From Ahaetulla prasina (Eukaryota; Chordata; Lepidosauria; Squamata; Colubridae), in contig NC_080546.1 in the NCBI RefSeq assembly GCF_028640845.1, positions 78,300,697 to 78,364,696 on the forward strand: 64,000 bases of DNA, given 5' to 3'. Below the pieces are notes generated by a model that ran no database searches, was not told the origin of the DNA, and worked only from the letters and a program-made list of their open reading frames with translations. The position numbers were made by a program, and so were the translations under genes. Shown here piece by piece: positions 1 through 11,200 of this stretch. Positions within the stretch are counted from its first letter, which is position 1. Each line of letters starts with the position of its first letter.

Positions 1-254
1 ATGTCTCCGTGGTCATGTGGCCAGCATGACTCAACGCCAAAGGCGCACGGAACACTGTTACCTTCCCACCAAAGGTGGTCCCTGTTTTTTCTACTTGCAT
101 TTTTACGTACTTTCGAAACTGCTAGGTTGGCAGAAGCTGGGACAAGTAACGGGAGCTCATCCCGTTACACGGCAGCACTAAGGATTCAAACCGCTGAGCT
201 GTCGACCTTTTGATCAACAAGCTCAATGTCCTGGCCCCTGAGCCACAGCGTCCC
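1..254 (-). mobile_element. tRNA-derived squamate SINE, cut by window edge
   Basis: On the minus strand this reads as a SINE: tRNA-like head with a B-box-like ggtttgaatcc, then the body ending in a tail that is cut off at base 1. The same body recurs at 8722, 28385 and 36386, where the (cctttac) tail is visible. Confidence 0.7.
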
Positions 255-599
255 TCACAGAAAAAAATATACATGTTATTAAATGAAATTCGGCACGTTC
301 AATTTAAATGAATTTGTTCAGAATAATGCTGATATTATTATCAAAATTATTATGTCAACAAAAGCAATGCACCTACATTTAAATTCAATCTTATACATAG
401 GAAAAAAGTAGTTGTGTAGCACTTGAAAACCTGCTGATATACAATGGCATAACTCTACCTAGAGTCCCTTTGAGAGGGAGATGGCCATTCAAATATGTGA
501 TAGATAGATTTATTTTTATTTATTTATTTTATTTTATTTCATCAAGCATGTATTTTATGACAGATACAAGTGTAAACATAATTATAAATACATGTAAAG
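255..599. other. AT-rich spacer, no gene seen
   Basis: Unique-looking AT-rich sequence ends in a (TTTA)n stretch near 508-540, then a tail resembling the 3' end of a Rex1/CR1-like LINE on the minus strand. No coding potential was recognised. Confidence 0.5.
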
Positions 600-1190
600 G
601 ATACGAATAAAAGAAAACATTAGGACAGGGACGGTCGGCACGCTGGTGCGCTTATGCACGCCCCTTACCGACCTCTTAGGAACAGGGTGAGGTCTACAGT
701 AGACAGTCTAAGGTTAAAGTTATGGGGGTTGGGGATGAAACCACAGAGTCAGGTAGTGCATTCCAGGTGTTGACAACTCTGTTACTGAAGTTGTATTTTT
801 GGCAGTCTAGTTTGGATTGGTTTACCCTGAGTTTGTGTCCATTGTGTGCTCTTGTATTGTTTTGGTCGAAGTTGAAATATTCATTGGCTGGTAGGACATT
901 GTAACGGATGATTTTATGTACTATGCTTAGGTCAGACCGAAGACGACGAAGTTCTAAATGGCATAAGGTATTTTTTTGCGAGCAGAGGAGTGGAGGACTC
1001 TTCTTGTGAAATATCTCTGGACTCGTTCAATTGTATTTATGTCTGATATGCAGTGTAGGTTCCAGACAGATGAGCTGTATTCAAGAATTGGTCTGGCAAA
1101 AGTTTTGTATGCTCTAGTTAGTAGTACAATATTACCAGAGAAGAAGCTACACAAGATTAGGTTAACAGCTCTTAATGCTTTAAATAAATA
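600..1190 (-). mobile_element. Rex1/CR1-like LINE 3' fragment
   Basis: The minus strand encodes the C-terminal part of a non-LTR ORF2 (KTFARPILEYSSSVWN, then IERVQRYFTRRVL) and ends with the family's tail (aaggggcgtgcataag...gtcctaat), here inverted. Stops and frame breaks show it is dead. Confidence 0.75.
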
Positions 1191-2126
1191 GATTTTAGAT
1201 GAAAGTGTTGGCTATCTTGATCTTTTTGACTATACTTTGCAAACACCTCAATATCGTATACTAATTAAAATATGTGTTTATGTAAATACTACAATAAAAA
1301 ATACAAAAATAAGGGTTGAGAAACTCACTTAAATGATGTAAATTAAATACTATAAGCATTCATAATAGTAATACATAATCATATAAGCTTATAGTCATAG
1401 CAAAATCAGATTTACTATGCTAATGCTTTTGGTAGCGTTTTTTTGAAGTCTTGTTGATATTTTTTATTTTATTTTATTTTATTTGAATTTATATCTCATT
1501 CTTCAATATAATAGTTCAACATTTCTTGATTATTTTGATTCTAATCCAGAAGTTAGTAAGTACATTAGAGGAAAACATTAAGCACACCCTATCTTTCTTT
1601 TACGACACGGTGGGCAGAGTGAAGCTTGAAATTGGATGTGCTTCTAATAAACTAATTGTGGCCCATTTCCAGACAGATGAGCTGTATTCAAGAATTGGTC
1701 TGGCAAAAGTTTTGTATGCTCTAGTTAGTAGTACAATATTACCAGAGAAGAAGCTACACAAGATTAGGTTAACAGCTCTTAATGCTTTAAATAAATAGAT
1801 TTTAGATAAAACACTTTAGATAAAAGTGTTGGCTATCTTGATCTTTTTGACTATACTTTGCAAACACCTCAATATCGTATACTAATTAAAATATGTGTTT
1901 ATGTAAATACTACAATAAAAAATACAAAAATAAGGGTTGAGAAACTCACTTAAATGATGTAAATTAAATACTATAAGCATTCATAATAGTAATACATAAT
2001 CATATAAGCTTATAGTCATAGCAAAATCAGATTTACTATGCTAATGCTTTTGGTAGCGTTTTTTTGAAGTCTTGTTGATATTTTTTTATTTTTTTTATTT
2101 TTTTTATTTTATTTGAATTTATATCC
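1062..2126. repeat. Tandem duplication of about 435-460 bp with offset about 606-620
   Basis: The stretch starting tccagacagatgagctg at about 1062 reappears at about 1668 and stays near-identical through the TTTTGGTAGCG region at 1427-1442 and 2048-2062. Both copies end at a tttgaatttatat boundary. The second has a ~14-bp insertion (aaacactttagata). The 1497-1667 spacer is unique. Confidence 0.85.
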
Positions 2127-2356
2127 CGCCCTTCTCCGAAGACTCAGGGCGGCTTACATTGTGTTAAGCAATAGTCTCATTCATTTGTATATTATATACA
2201 AAGTCAACTTTTATTGCCCCCAACAATCTGGGTCCTACTTTATAAAGGATGGACGGCTGAGTCAACCTTGGGCCTGGTGGGACTTGAACTTGCAGTAGTT
2301 GCAAGCAGCTGTGTTAATAACAGACTGCATTAGTCTGTTGAGCCACCAACAGGACT
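2101..2356 (-). mobile_element. L2-tailed tRNA SINE
   Basis: Minus-strand SINE: a tRNA-like head (tggctcaacagactaatgcag), a body with 'gggcctggtgggacttgaac' inverted, and the tail gtaagccgccctgagtctt...gggcgggatataaatt, which resembles L2 LINE 3' ends. Sister copies lie at 10358, 13514, 15870 and 33243. Confidence 0.75.
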
Positions 2357-2859
2357 AATCCTATCCATTAAAACATATGCAAAACCATTTCTTGTTGTTG
2401 TTTTATTGTAACAATGTTTTCATCTACTTTGAAAATCACTTCCACTGGACTACAGACTAAAGTTTTACTCTATAGATATTTAAAGGATATATGTTTTACT
2501 TTAAAAATAAAATAAACCTGTTGAAATTATTGTGTACCTCTGATTGTTTTGGGGGAGGTTAGGAATTGATGAGAACTGTAGGAGTATAATTGAGTTAGGA
2601 GGGAAAATTTTTTAGCATCTGTTTGTTTTATCTTTAACTATACCTTGTGTTTGTTCCGAGAAGTCGAAGGGGGAGGGAGGAGAGGGGTTTGTGAAGGGAG
2701 GGGGGAGGGGGGAAAGGGGGGAGGAACGCTTTGTAAAACTTTTGCAATTAAAAAAAAGAAATTATTGTGTACCCACACCCAGTAGATATATAAAAAATAC
2801 ACAAAGATACACCTTTAGAATACTGTGTCCAGTTCTGTCTAGGGCCTCCATCCTGAGGC
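2357..2859. other. Unique AT-rich DNA with G-rich tract
   Basis: No gene was recognised. A purine-rich patch at 2660-2725 (gggggaggg-type) is the only marked structure. Confidence 0.45.
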
Positions 2860-3480
2860 CCTAGACAGAAGGATGTAGGGTTTCAGTAACAGAGTTGTCA
2901 ATGCCTGGAATGCACTACCTGACTCTGTGGTTTCTTCCCCAAATCCCCAAAACTTTAACCTTAGACCAGGAGTCAGCAATCTGTGGCTCTGGAGCCTCAT
3001 GTGGCTCTTTCATCCCTCTGATGTGGCTCCCTGTCACTTAAAATATGTGTCTCAACTGCCAATGTGTGATACCCACTGACACGCAATTTACTAAGCTTTT
3101 CGACCTCTGGTAGCCAACCATGGATAAATCCAAGAAAAGAAAACTTTAAGAAGAAAACAGTCTTTAATTCAACTATATATACTAGTTTTGTGGCCACTCA
3201 GGAAATAGTCAGGCATGGGAAGAATTTTGTGGCTCCTGGTGTTTTCTTTTCTGTGGGAATTGGGTCCAAATGGCTCTCTGAGTGTTTAAGGTTGCCGACC
3301 CCTGCCTTAGACTGTCTACTGTAGACCTCACCCCATTCCTAAGAAGTCTGCAAGGGGCGTGCATAAGTGCATCAGCGTGCCTACTGTCCCTGTCCTAACA
3401 TTTTCTTTTATTCATATCTTTTACATGTATTTGTAATTTTGTTTACACTTGTATCTGTCATACAATACATGCTTGATGAA
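2860..3480 (+). mobile_element. Rex1/CR1-like LINE 3' end, interrupted by a hAT
   Basis: LINE sequence 2860-2966 (cagtaacagagttgtcaatgc...) continues after the insertion at 3305-3480 (tgtctactgtagacctcacc...ggggcgtgcataag). The two halves meet exactly if 2967-3304 plus one target duplication is removed. Confidence 0.85.
2967..3304. mobile_element. Non-autonomous hAT, 338 bp, 8-bp TSD
   Basis: Terminal inverted repeats CAGGAGTCAGCAATCT and AGGTTGCCGACCCCTG are flanked by perfect 8-bp duplications ccttagac at 2959-2966 and 3305-3312. TIR and 8-bp TSD are diagnostic of hAT. It contains no transposase. Confidence 0.92.
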
Positions 3481-3494
3481 ATAAATAATAAAAA

Positions 3495-3555
3495 ATATGA
3501 TAATGGGTCTGGGGGCTAAACCATACGATGAACAGCTAAGAGAACTGTTGGTTAG
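3495..3555 (+). mobile_element. CR1 3' fragment, left part (host of LTR)
   Basis: Reads IMGLGAKPYDEQLRELLV, which belongs to the classic CR1 ORF2 C-terminus, and continues at 4180 after the inserted LTR. Confidence 0.7.
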
Positions 3556-4179
3556 TGTTGTGGTCCGCCAGCAGCCTGCGGAGCTGGCAACAGAGTCAGA
3601 CAGCGATGAGGCTGAGGAAGAACATGGGCCAGTCCTGGAGGCTGGGGAAGGCCCGGATGAGGGCTCTGTGTCGGAGGCAGAGATGGGGCCAGGGCCATCT
3701 GGGAGTGATGTGCAGACTCTGGAGCCTCCAAAGGCTGACAATAGTGAGGCAGAGGAACAGGAGAAGCCTGTTCCTAATGCACGCATGAGAAGAGCTGCCA
3801 GAAGGCAAGAGCAGCTCAAGCAAAGAGGATGACTCGGGAGTAGGGTCAAGAGATGATTGGCCCCTCCCATAAGGCTTAAAAGACCAGCAATGGCGTTTGG
3901 GCTCTTTGTCAGAAAACAACGTTGATAGATTGGCTCTTTGTCGTGCTGCATTTATTTCTTGTCGGCGTCTTCTGCTTTTGAACTTTTGCCAAGAAAAGCC
4001 TTTGGCAGTTTGCCTATTTAGACCAAGGTTGGTGATAAGACTGAAAAGTTATCTTATGAAGAATTTGCTTCGATTTAGTTTGGACAATGCTGAGAATGAG
4101 TTAATTCTCAGCTGTTCTAATAAAATCTGTTTGTTTTTGAATTGATCTAATACTACCTATCTGGGCCTGAGTCACAAAA
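3556..4179 (+). mobile_element. Solo LTR, family A, 5-bp TSD
   Basis: A 624-bp LTR-retroelement terminus begins TGTTGTGG and is flanked by gttag at 3551-3555 and 4180-4184. It holds an AATAAA signal near 4120. The first third encodes an acidic ORF (SDSDEAEEE..., 3497-3832 frame) that is part of the LTR. Sister copies are at 38591 and 56491 (minus). The family could be ERV-like or Gypsy; the sequence alone does not decide. Confidence 0.82.
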
Positions 4180-4500
4180 GTTAGCTAAGGTATGTTGAGC
4201 CTAACGAAGAGAAGGATTAGGGGTGACATTAGCTGTCTTCCAGTATTGAAGGGCTGTCACAGGGAAGAGATTTATTGTTAATTTATTTTCCATAGCACTG
4301 ACAGCAGAGCAGGAAGCAATGGGTGGAAATTTTTCAGTGGGAGAGTCAGCCTGGAAATAAGACAGAATTTCCTGACAATAAGAATGATTAATCAATGGAA
4401 AATTTTGCCTCTTGGAGTTGTGAGTGCTCCATCACTGGAGATTTTCAAGAAAATATTAGATAGCCATTTGTCTGGGATGCAGTAAGGCCTCCAGTCTTGG
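4180..4500 (+). mobile_element. CR1 3' fragment, right part
   Basis: Continues the CR1 ORF2 C-terminus (gacattagctgtcttccagt..., LPLGVVSAPSLEIFKKILD-like) to the 3' end ggcctccagtcttggg. Degenerate. Confidence 0.7.
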
Positions 4501-4525
4501 GCATGGAGTTGGACTTGAAGATAAC

Positions 4526-4551
4526 AACAACAACAACAACAACAACAACAG
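4526..4551 (+). repeat. (AAC)n microsatellite
   Basis: Eight or so AAC/ACA units lie between two opposing CR1 3' ends. Confidence 0.9.
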
Positions 4552-4890
4552 AGTTGAAAGGGACCTTGGAAGCCTTCTAGTCCAACCCCCTGCTCAGGCA
4601 GGAAACCCTACACCATTTCAGACAAATGATTATCCAATATTTTCTTAATTTTTTCCCGTGTTGGAGCATTCACAACTTCTGCAGGCAAGTTGTTCCACTG
4701 ATTTATTGTTCTAACTGTCAGGAAATTTCTGCTTAGTTCTAGGTTGCTTCTGTCCTTGATTAGTTTCCACCCATTGCTTCTTGTTCTACCTTCAGGTGCT
4801 TTGGAGAATAGTTTGACTCCCTCTTCTTTGTGGCAACCCCTGAGATATTGGAAAACTGCTATCATGTCTCCCCTAGTCCTTCTTTTCATT
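4552..4890 (-). mobile_element. CR1 3' end with ORF2 C-terminal part
   Basis: The minus strand encodes 93 residues: GDMIAVFQYLRGCHKEEG, FSKAPEGRTRSNGWKLI, FLTVRTINQWNNLPAEVV. This is the classic CR1 C-terminus. The 3' end (ggacttggaagg...) faces the (AAC)n. A small inverted repeat (ctagatc / gatctag) follows at 4895-4935. Confidence 0.85.
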
Positions 4891-5163
4891 AAACTAGACT
4901 AGATCTTTTCTAGATCTAGTCTAGAACTAGACTTTTTATTAAACTAAACTAGATCTCTAAGGATCCTTACAGCCCTGTGATTCTATGACCCTATAGTATG
5001 CCATTATTTATTTCTTGAATATAGCCAAACCAAGATAAACACAGACCAGAAACTAGCTGTGATTGCAATGCATACTTTTGTGTTGTTCATACTCTCATGT
5101 CACTAGGGGAACTGTTTAGTTACTGTAAATATCTTGAATAATGTTTACATTTTCTTTATGTAG

Positions 5164-5241
5164 CAAAATAAAGATTTTGAAAGACTTGTACATCTGTTAC
5201 GTATATGTCCAAATGAAAGAACACCAAAGGACATTCTGCAG
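5164..5241 (+). CDS. CNBD2: CNBD2-like exon 1 of those visible (phase 0 to 0)
   Basis: A 78-bp exon lies between ...tatgtag and gtaagag. It encodes 26 residues including DFERLVHLLRICPNERTPKD, a helical stretch of the kind that precedes the first CNB domain in this family. It begins at a codon boundary, so an upstream exon ending in phase 0 is expected outside the window. About 13 kb of repeats separate it from the next exon. Confidence 0.75.
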
Positions 5242-8200
5242 GTAAGAGATAACTATGAACTAACTCTGAACAATTATTTGCTTGATAATTTTGAACACAA
5301 TAATATGAAAAAAAGTGTAGACAATTCTTGCTTTTACAAATATTTGAATGCAGTCGTTTAACTAATTTTTAGTTTTTAACAGTCTGTTAATTTTTAACAG
5401 TCTTTTCTATACATTTTTTCTGTCACCCAAAAGTCTCCCAAAAGATAGTAGCCATTATTGTATGTAAATGTTGAATCATGTTACTCATTTATTAAATGAA
5501 ACATCATGTACTTTCAATGGTATCTATGCTAATATTTTTATCTTTTAGTTGTGGCAAATGGATCCTTCCTTCCAAGGGGAAAACTGGGTTTTATTTTTAA
5601 TTAATATAGAATAACAGAGTTGGAAGGGACCTTGGAGGTCTTCTAGTCCAACCCCCCTGCTTTTTTTTTTTTTTTTTTTTGGTAGCTGGGATTCGTTTTG
5701 ATTGATACCAACACACCACAGGACCTCAAACTCAGAACCAGACCAGAGCCCAAAATGCTACTTCCCACACAAACATCCACACATGACAAGACCTCGAACT
5801 CGGAACCAGACCAGGGCCCAAAATGCTAGTTCCCACACAAACATCAACACATAATAAGACCTCGAACTCGGAACCAGACCAGGACCCAAAATGCTACTTC
5901 CCACACAAACATCAACCCCATTAACCAATTAACAACACAGCCAACCAATCAGCTTGCAACTGCTAGGCCTGCAATTCAAAAAACACCCCACCACCACCAG
6001 TATTTATAGAGAAACAGCAGTTAAAATCCACACTTTGCTCACATAAGAACAAAGCCAAAGCCTAAAGATGATGAGTGAGATCTCATTGAAACGTTGCCTA
6101 AATACTTCCAATCTTACACGGGAAAAGACCCAAACATACCAAAACCTGCATACATATACCCGTGAAAACCTACAAATATATATATATATATCATATATAT
6201 ATGATGGATTGGCTACAACTTGCAGGGCACATACTATACGACAAGAGAAATGCTTATAGTTTTCCGTTTGACAGAGAAATAAGAGGGGCTATTTGACTTT
6301 AGAGAACCCCGTCTCTGATTTTTGGATGGAGGTGAAGTTAGGAAATCCTCTGACATTTGGGATACTATCCAACGAAACCTAGTTTTTGTAGTTCTAATAT
6401 GCTGTGTAATTACTTTCATGTGCTACTATATAAAGACACATTTTGTTAACTCTCAGTATAATAGACAGGCTTTTAGATCTCATAGATTTTTTCATTTAAG
6501 TGTTTCAATATAAAAGCTTTTCTGTAAAGCTGATAAATATTGACAAGCATTTTATCTTTTAACATTGCATTATGAAATGTAACCTTACATGTTGGGGCAT
6601 TAACCAACAAGCTATGGTCTGTTTATATCAAAAACTATGCCAGAGGTTTGTTTGACTCAATAAATATATGATTTATGAATCATTATTTCTTGAAAAAGTG
6701 TCAATATTAGCAAAGTAAAACAATCCTTCATCTACTAATCGACCTTGCTAATATAATTATTTGGATTTTCAATGGTAATTTGTCCACGTAAATCATTTTA
6801 AAGAAAGAATGATTCCCTGATTCCTTTACAATAAAAACCACAACTGTCAAATTAGAAGTCTCTTTCTATAAAAGCTTCTGAAAAGAAAATGTATAGTTGT
6901 CTTTTTTGATATCTATTCTCTTTACTCACATATCTCTTGAGATTCTGTATGTGTTATGGACTCAAGAAAAAAAGTGTTTCCTTGATTTATAATAAGAGAT
7001 GAGTTAGGGCTTTAATTTGTTAAAAAATATTGCTTTAGTTGCATTATAATAAAATTTCCCTAAATTGCTACATCATAGTTGTGTCATAATTTGCAAAAAA
7101 CTGTAATTCTCTGCCAGAGGTCTGTAAGGGGCGTTCATAAGTACATCAGCGCGCCTACCGTCCCTGACCTAATACTCCTTTTTACTTTTACTCTTTTCAT
7201 GTATTCAAATTATGTTTATACTTTTACCTGGTATCTTATATATGCTTGACAAATTAATCAATCAATCAATCAATCAATCAATCTCCCATTCCTTTACTCT
7301 AGCAAATTGCTAGATTTTTTTACAAGCTTTGAAGATTTCCATATATACCAGGGATCAGCCATACAGAGTCTTACCGTGCCAGATGGCCCACAAAACTAAA
7401 TAAAAATAAATGCTTTAATTGAATTTTTTTTCAAGAGGCAACTGGACTTTCTGGTTTTTCTTGGAAGACATTTCGCTTCTCATCCAAGAAGCTTTTATGC
7501 AGCTTCTTTTCCAAAAACTCTACACTACTAACCGGAGCATACAAAACATTTGCCAGACCTATTCTTGAATACAGCTCATCTGTCTGGAACCCATACCACA
7601 TCTCTGACATTCATACAATCGAACGCGTCCAGAAATATTTTACAAGAGTTCTTCGCTCCTCTGAAAACAACAAAATACCTTATAGCACCAGACTTGAAAT
7701 CCTGGGATTAGAAAACTTAGAACTCCGCCGACTCTGACAAGACCTGCGTTTAACACACAGAATATCTATTGCAATATCCTTTCTGTAAAAGACTACTTCA
7801 GCTTCAATCGCAATAATACAAGAGCAAACAATAGATTCAGACTTAATGTCAACCGCTTCAAACTTGATTACAGAAAATATGACTTCTGTAACAGAGTTGT
7901 TAATGCTTGGAACTCACTACCTGACGCTATAGTCTCTACTCAAAATCCCAAAAACTTCAACCAAAAACTGTCTACTATTGACCTCACCCCATTCCTAAGA
8001 GGACTATAAGGGGCGTGCATAAGAGCACAAAAGTGCCTACCGTTCCTGTCCTATTGTTCCCTTTCATTATATCAAATTAATATAGTTGTTGCATACTATT
8101 GCTTATATATATGTTTTTCTTTTATGATGTGTTGTTGTTTTATGTCGATGTTTATGTATACTGTTGTGACAAAAAAAAAAAAAAGCTGCTTCAGAGCTGA

Positions 8201-11200
8201 AATGTCTTCCAAGAAAAACCAGAAAGTCCAGTTGCCTCCTAAAAAAAACACCCTTGGGACAACCATGACCTGGTTGACTGAGAATTTCCATAACTTTAAT
8301 TGAAATTTGATTGAAACCTTGCATGATTTCAAGTGGGAATGACAACATCTCATCAGCTTTTGAGCAATATGGTGTGTGTATGAAAATGCCAAAATGTCAC
8401 ATATGTTGTTGTTGTGTAGAAAGAAAGTCCTTACACCACTGACCACTTGCAGTGGGCGACAGATTAGGAACAGTTACCTTAGAAAGCTAACTCACCCAAG
8501 TTATATGGAGGCAATGCAAAGCCAGTTTTAGGAACAGAACACAGTTGGGATGTGTCAGCTTGTTATCCTATAACAATAATTCTATTAAACATTGTTCCTC
8601 GAATTGAATGTGTCATTTGGGATATGTCACAGAGTGCTTGCTACTCCATTAAAGCAGACTTCCTCTTAAGACAGTTGGAGAAAAGAGATGACAATTTAAA
8701 AGGACATAAAAGGATATAAAGTAGGATACAGTGGCTCAGTGGCTAAGACATTGAGCTTGTCTATCAAAAGGTCAGCAGTTCAGTGGTTCGAATCCTTAGT
8801 GCCGTGTAATGGGGTGAGCTCCATTACTTGTCCCAGCTTCTGTCAACCTAGCAGTTCGAAAGCATATAAAAAATGCAAGTAGAAAAATAGGGACCACCTT
8901 TGGTTGGAAGGTGACAGTGTTCCGTGTGCCTTTGGCATTTAGTCATGCTGGCCACATGACCAAGATGCACCTTTTTCCCCCCTAAAAGGGGGTGAAAATT
9001 TGGGTGCGTCTCATACACCGAATGTAGCCCCGCTCACCCACTGGCCCCCACCCTTTGGCCTCTGCCTCCCAGCAATTTACCTCCTTGCAGCAAGAAGAAA
9101 CAGCCCATTTCAGCTTCAGCACAGCCTAATTGGCACAAGCTGATTATCCACTGGATCAGCCTTCCGACTCCCAGCTGTTTCAGGCTGCAGGGATTGCCAT
9201 GGCCTATTGCTGGTGGGCCTCTGCTGCTTGCTGCACGGAGGTAAACTGCTGGGAGCAGATTTTTTTTTTCTTGTGCTACTCAAGCTCTGCTGAAAACGAA
9301 AATGAATGTAAAGCAGGTTGTTTGCTCTTTGCTGCAATGAGGCAAAATTGATAGGAAGTAGAGGCAGAGGCAGATTTCTTTGTCTTGTTTTCCTCACCAA
9401 AACAGATAGGTGCGTCTTATTGTCTGGAGCGTCTTATACTCCGAAAAATATGGTATGTGTGAGGGGAATCTTTACCTTTACCTTTAAAAAAAAAAGATGT
9501 TGAGACTCTAGAAAGAGTGCAGAGAAGAGCAACGAAGATGATTAGGGGACTGGAGGCTAAAACATATGAAGAACGGTTGCAGGAACTGGGTATGTTTAGT
9601 TTAATAAAAAGAGGAGACATGATAGCTGTGTTCCAATATCTCAGGGGTTGCCACAAAGAAGAGGGAGTCGGGCTGTTCTCCAAAGCACCTGAGGGTAGAA
9701 CAAGAAGCAACGGGTGGAAACTGATCAAGGAAAGAAGCAACTTAGAACTAAGGAGAAATTTCCTGACAGTTAGAACAATTAATAAGTGGAACGACTTGCC
9801 TGCCGAAGTTGTGAATGCTCCAACACTGGAAATTTTTAAGAAAATGTTGGATAACCATCTGACTGAGATGGTGTAGGGGTTCCTGCCTGGCCAGGGGGTT
9901 GGACTAGAAGGCCTCCAAGGTCCCTTCCAACTCTGTTGTTATATTATATTATTATATATTATATTATAAAGTAGACAATGATAAAGTAGACATACAGTAT
10001 GCAGGCACAATTATTGCCGTGCATCCAAACTGGAGGACGTTCTGGCAGAAAGAGTAATAACCATGAAGAACATTTATCTGTTTTTTTTAATACAGGTAGT
10101 CTTCAATTTACAACAGTTCATTTAGTGACCACTCAAAAGTTACAACGGCACTGAAAAAAGTGACTTACGATTGTTTTTCACAGTTATGACCTTTGAAGCA
10201 TCCCCATGATTATGTGATCAAAATTCAGATGCTTGGCAACTGGTTCATACTTATGACCATTGCTGTGTCCCAAGGTCATATAATCCCCTTTTTCAACCTT
10301 CTCACAAGCAAAGTCAATGGGGAATCAATTAAGGTTCACTTAATAACTGGGTTACTAAGGGCCGTGGTGTGGCTCAGGCTGTAAGAAGCCTGTTATTAAA
10401 ACACAGCTGCCTGCAATTACTGCAGGTTCTAGTCCCACCAGGCCCAAGGTTGACTCAGCCTTCCATCCTTTATAAGGTAGGTAAAATGAGGACCCAGATT
10501 GTTGGGGGGGCAATAAGTTGACTTTGTAAATATACAAATAGAATGAGACTATTGCCTTACACACTGTAAGCCGCCCTGAGTCTTCGGAGAAGGGCGGGAT
10601 ATAAATGTAAACAAACAAAAAAACAAACGTATGAACTGCATTTAAGAAGTGAATGGGGCAAGAAAGTTGGTGAAACGTCTAAACCAGGGGTAGTCAACCT
10701 TTTTATACCTACCTCCCACTTTTGTATCTCTGTTAGTAGTAAAATTTTCTAACTGCCTGCGGATTCCACAGTAATGGTGATTTATAAACCAGGGAAGTAA
10801 CTTTACTTTAGAAAGTTTATAAAGCAGAGTTATAACAAGTTAAAGCATATAATAATAATTACTTACCAAATAATTTATGTCGGACTTTCGCTAAGTTTGG
10901 CAGAATAAATCTTTATAAAACAATTTACTGTAGTTAAATAGTATATTTTCAGAAATTTAAATTGTCACGGGGAATTTTATGAAAACTTTTAAAAACATTT
11001 ATGAAAATGTTTTTAAATAATGCTATGATTTTTTTAAAAAAAGTCAATTAAATTAAAAAAAAGGAAAGTGCTTCAGTATCGGACAAAACCCCTACCGCCC
11101 ACCATGAAAGCTGGAACACCCATTAGTGGGCGGCAGGAACCAGGTTGACTACCACTGGTCTAAACTCACTTAACAAATGTCTCACAGAACAGAAATTTTG

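Noticed and set aside
3497..3832. Acidic 111-codon ORF as a host gene
   Set aside because: It lies inside an LTR and recurs at 38591 and 56491 with those LTR borders.
5720..5930. CRISPR-like direct repeats
   Set aside because: Imperfect ~70-bp tandem units without spacers, in a eukaryotic element end.
8750..8800. Functional tRNA gene
   Set aside because: A/B-box-like sequence is the head of a SINE that continues with the SINE body.
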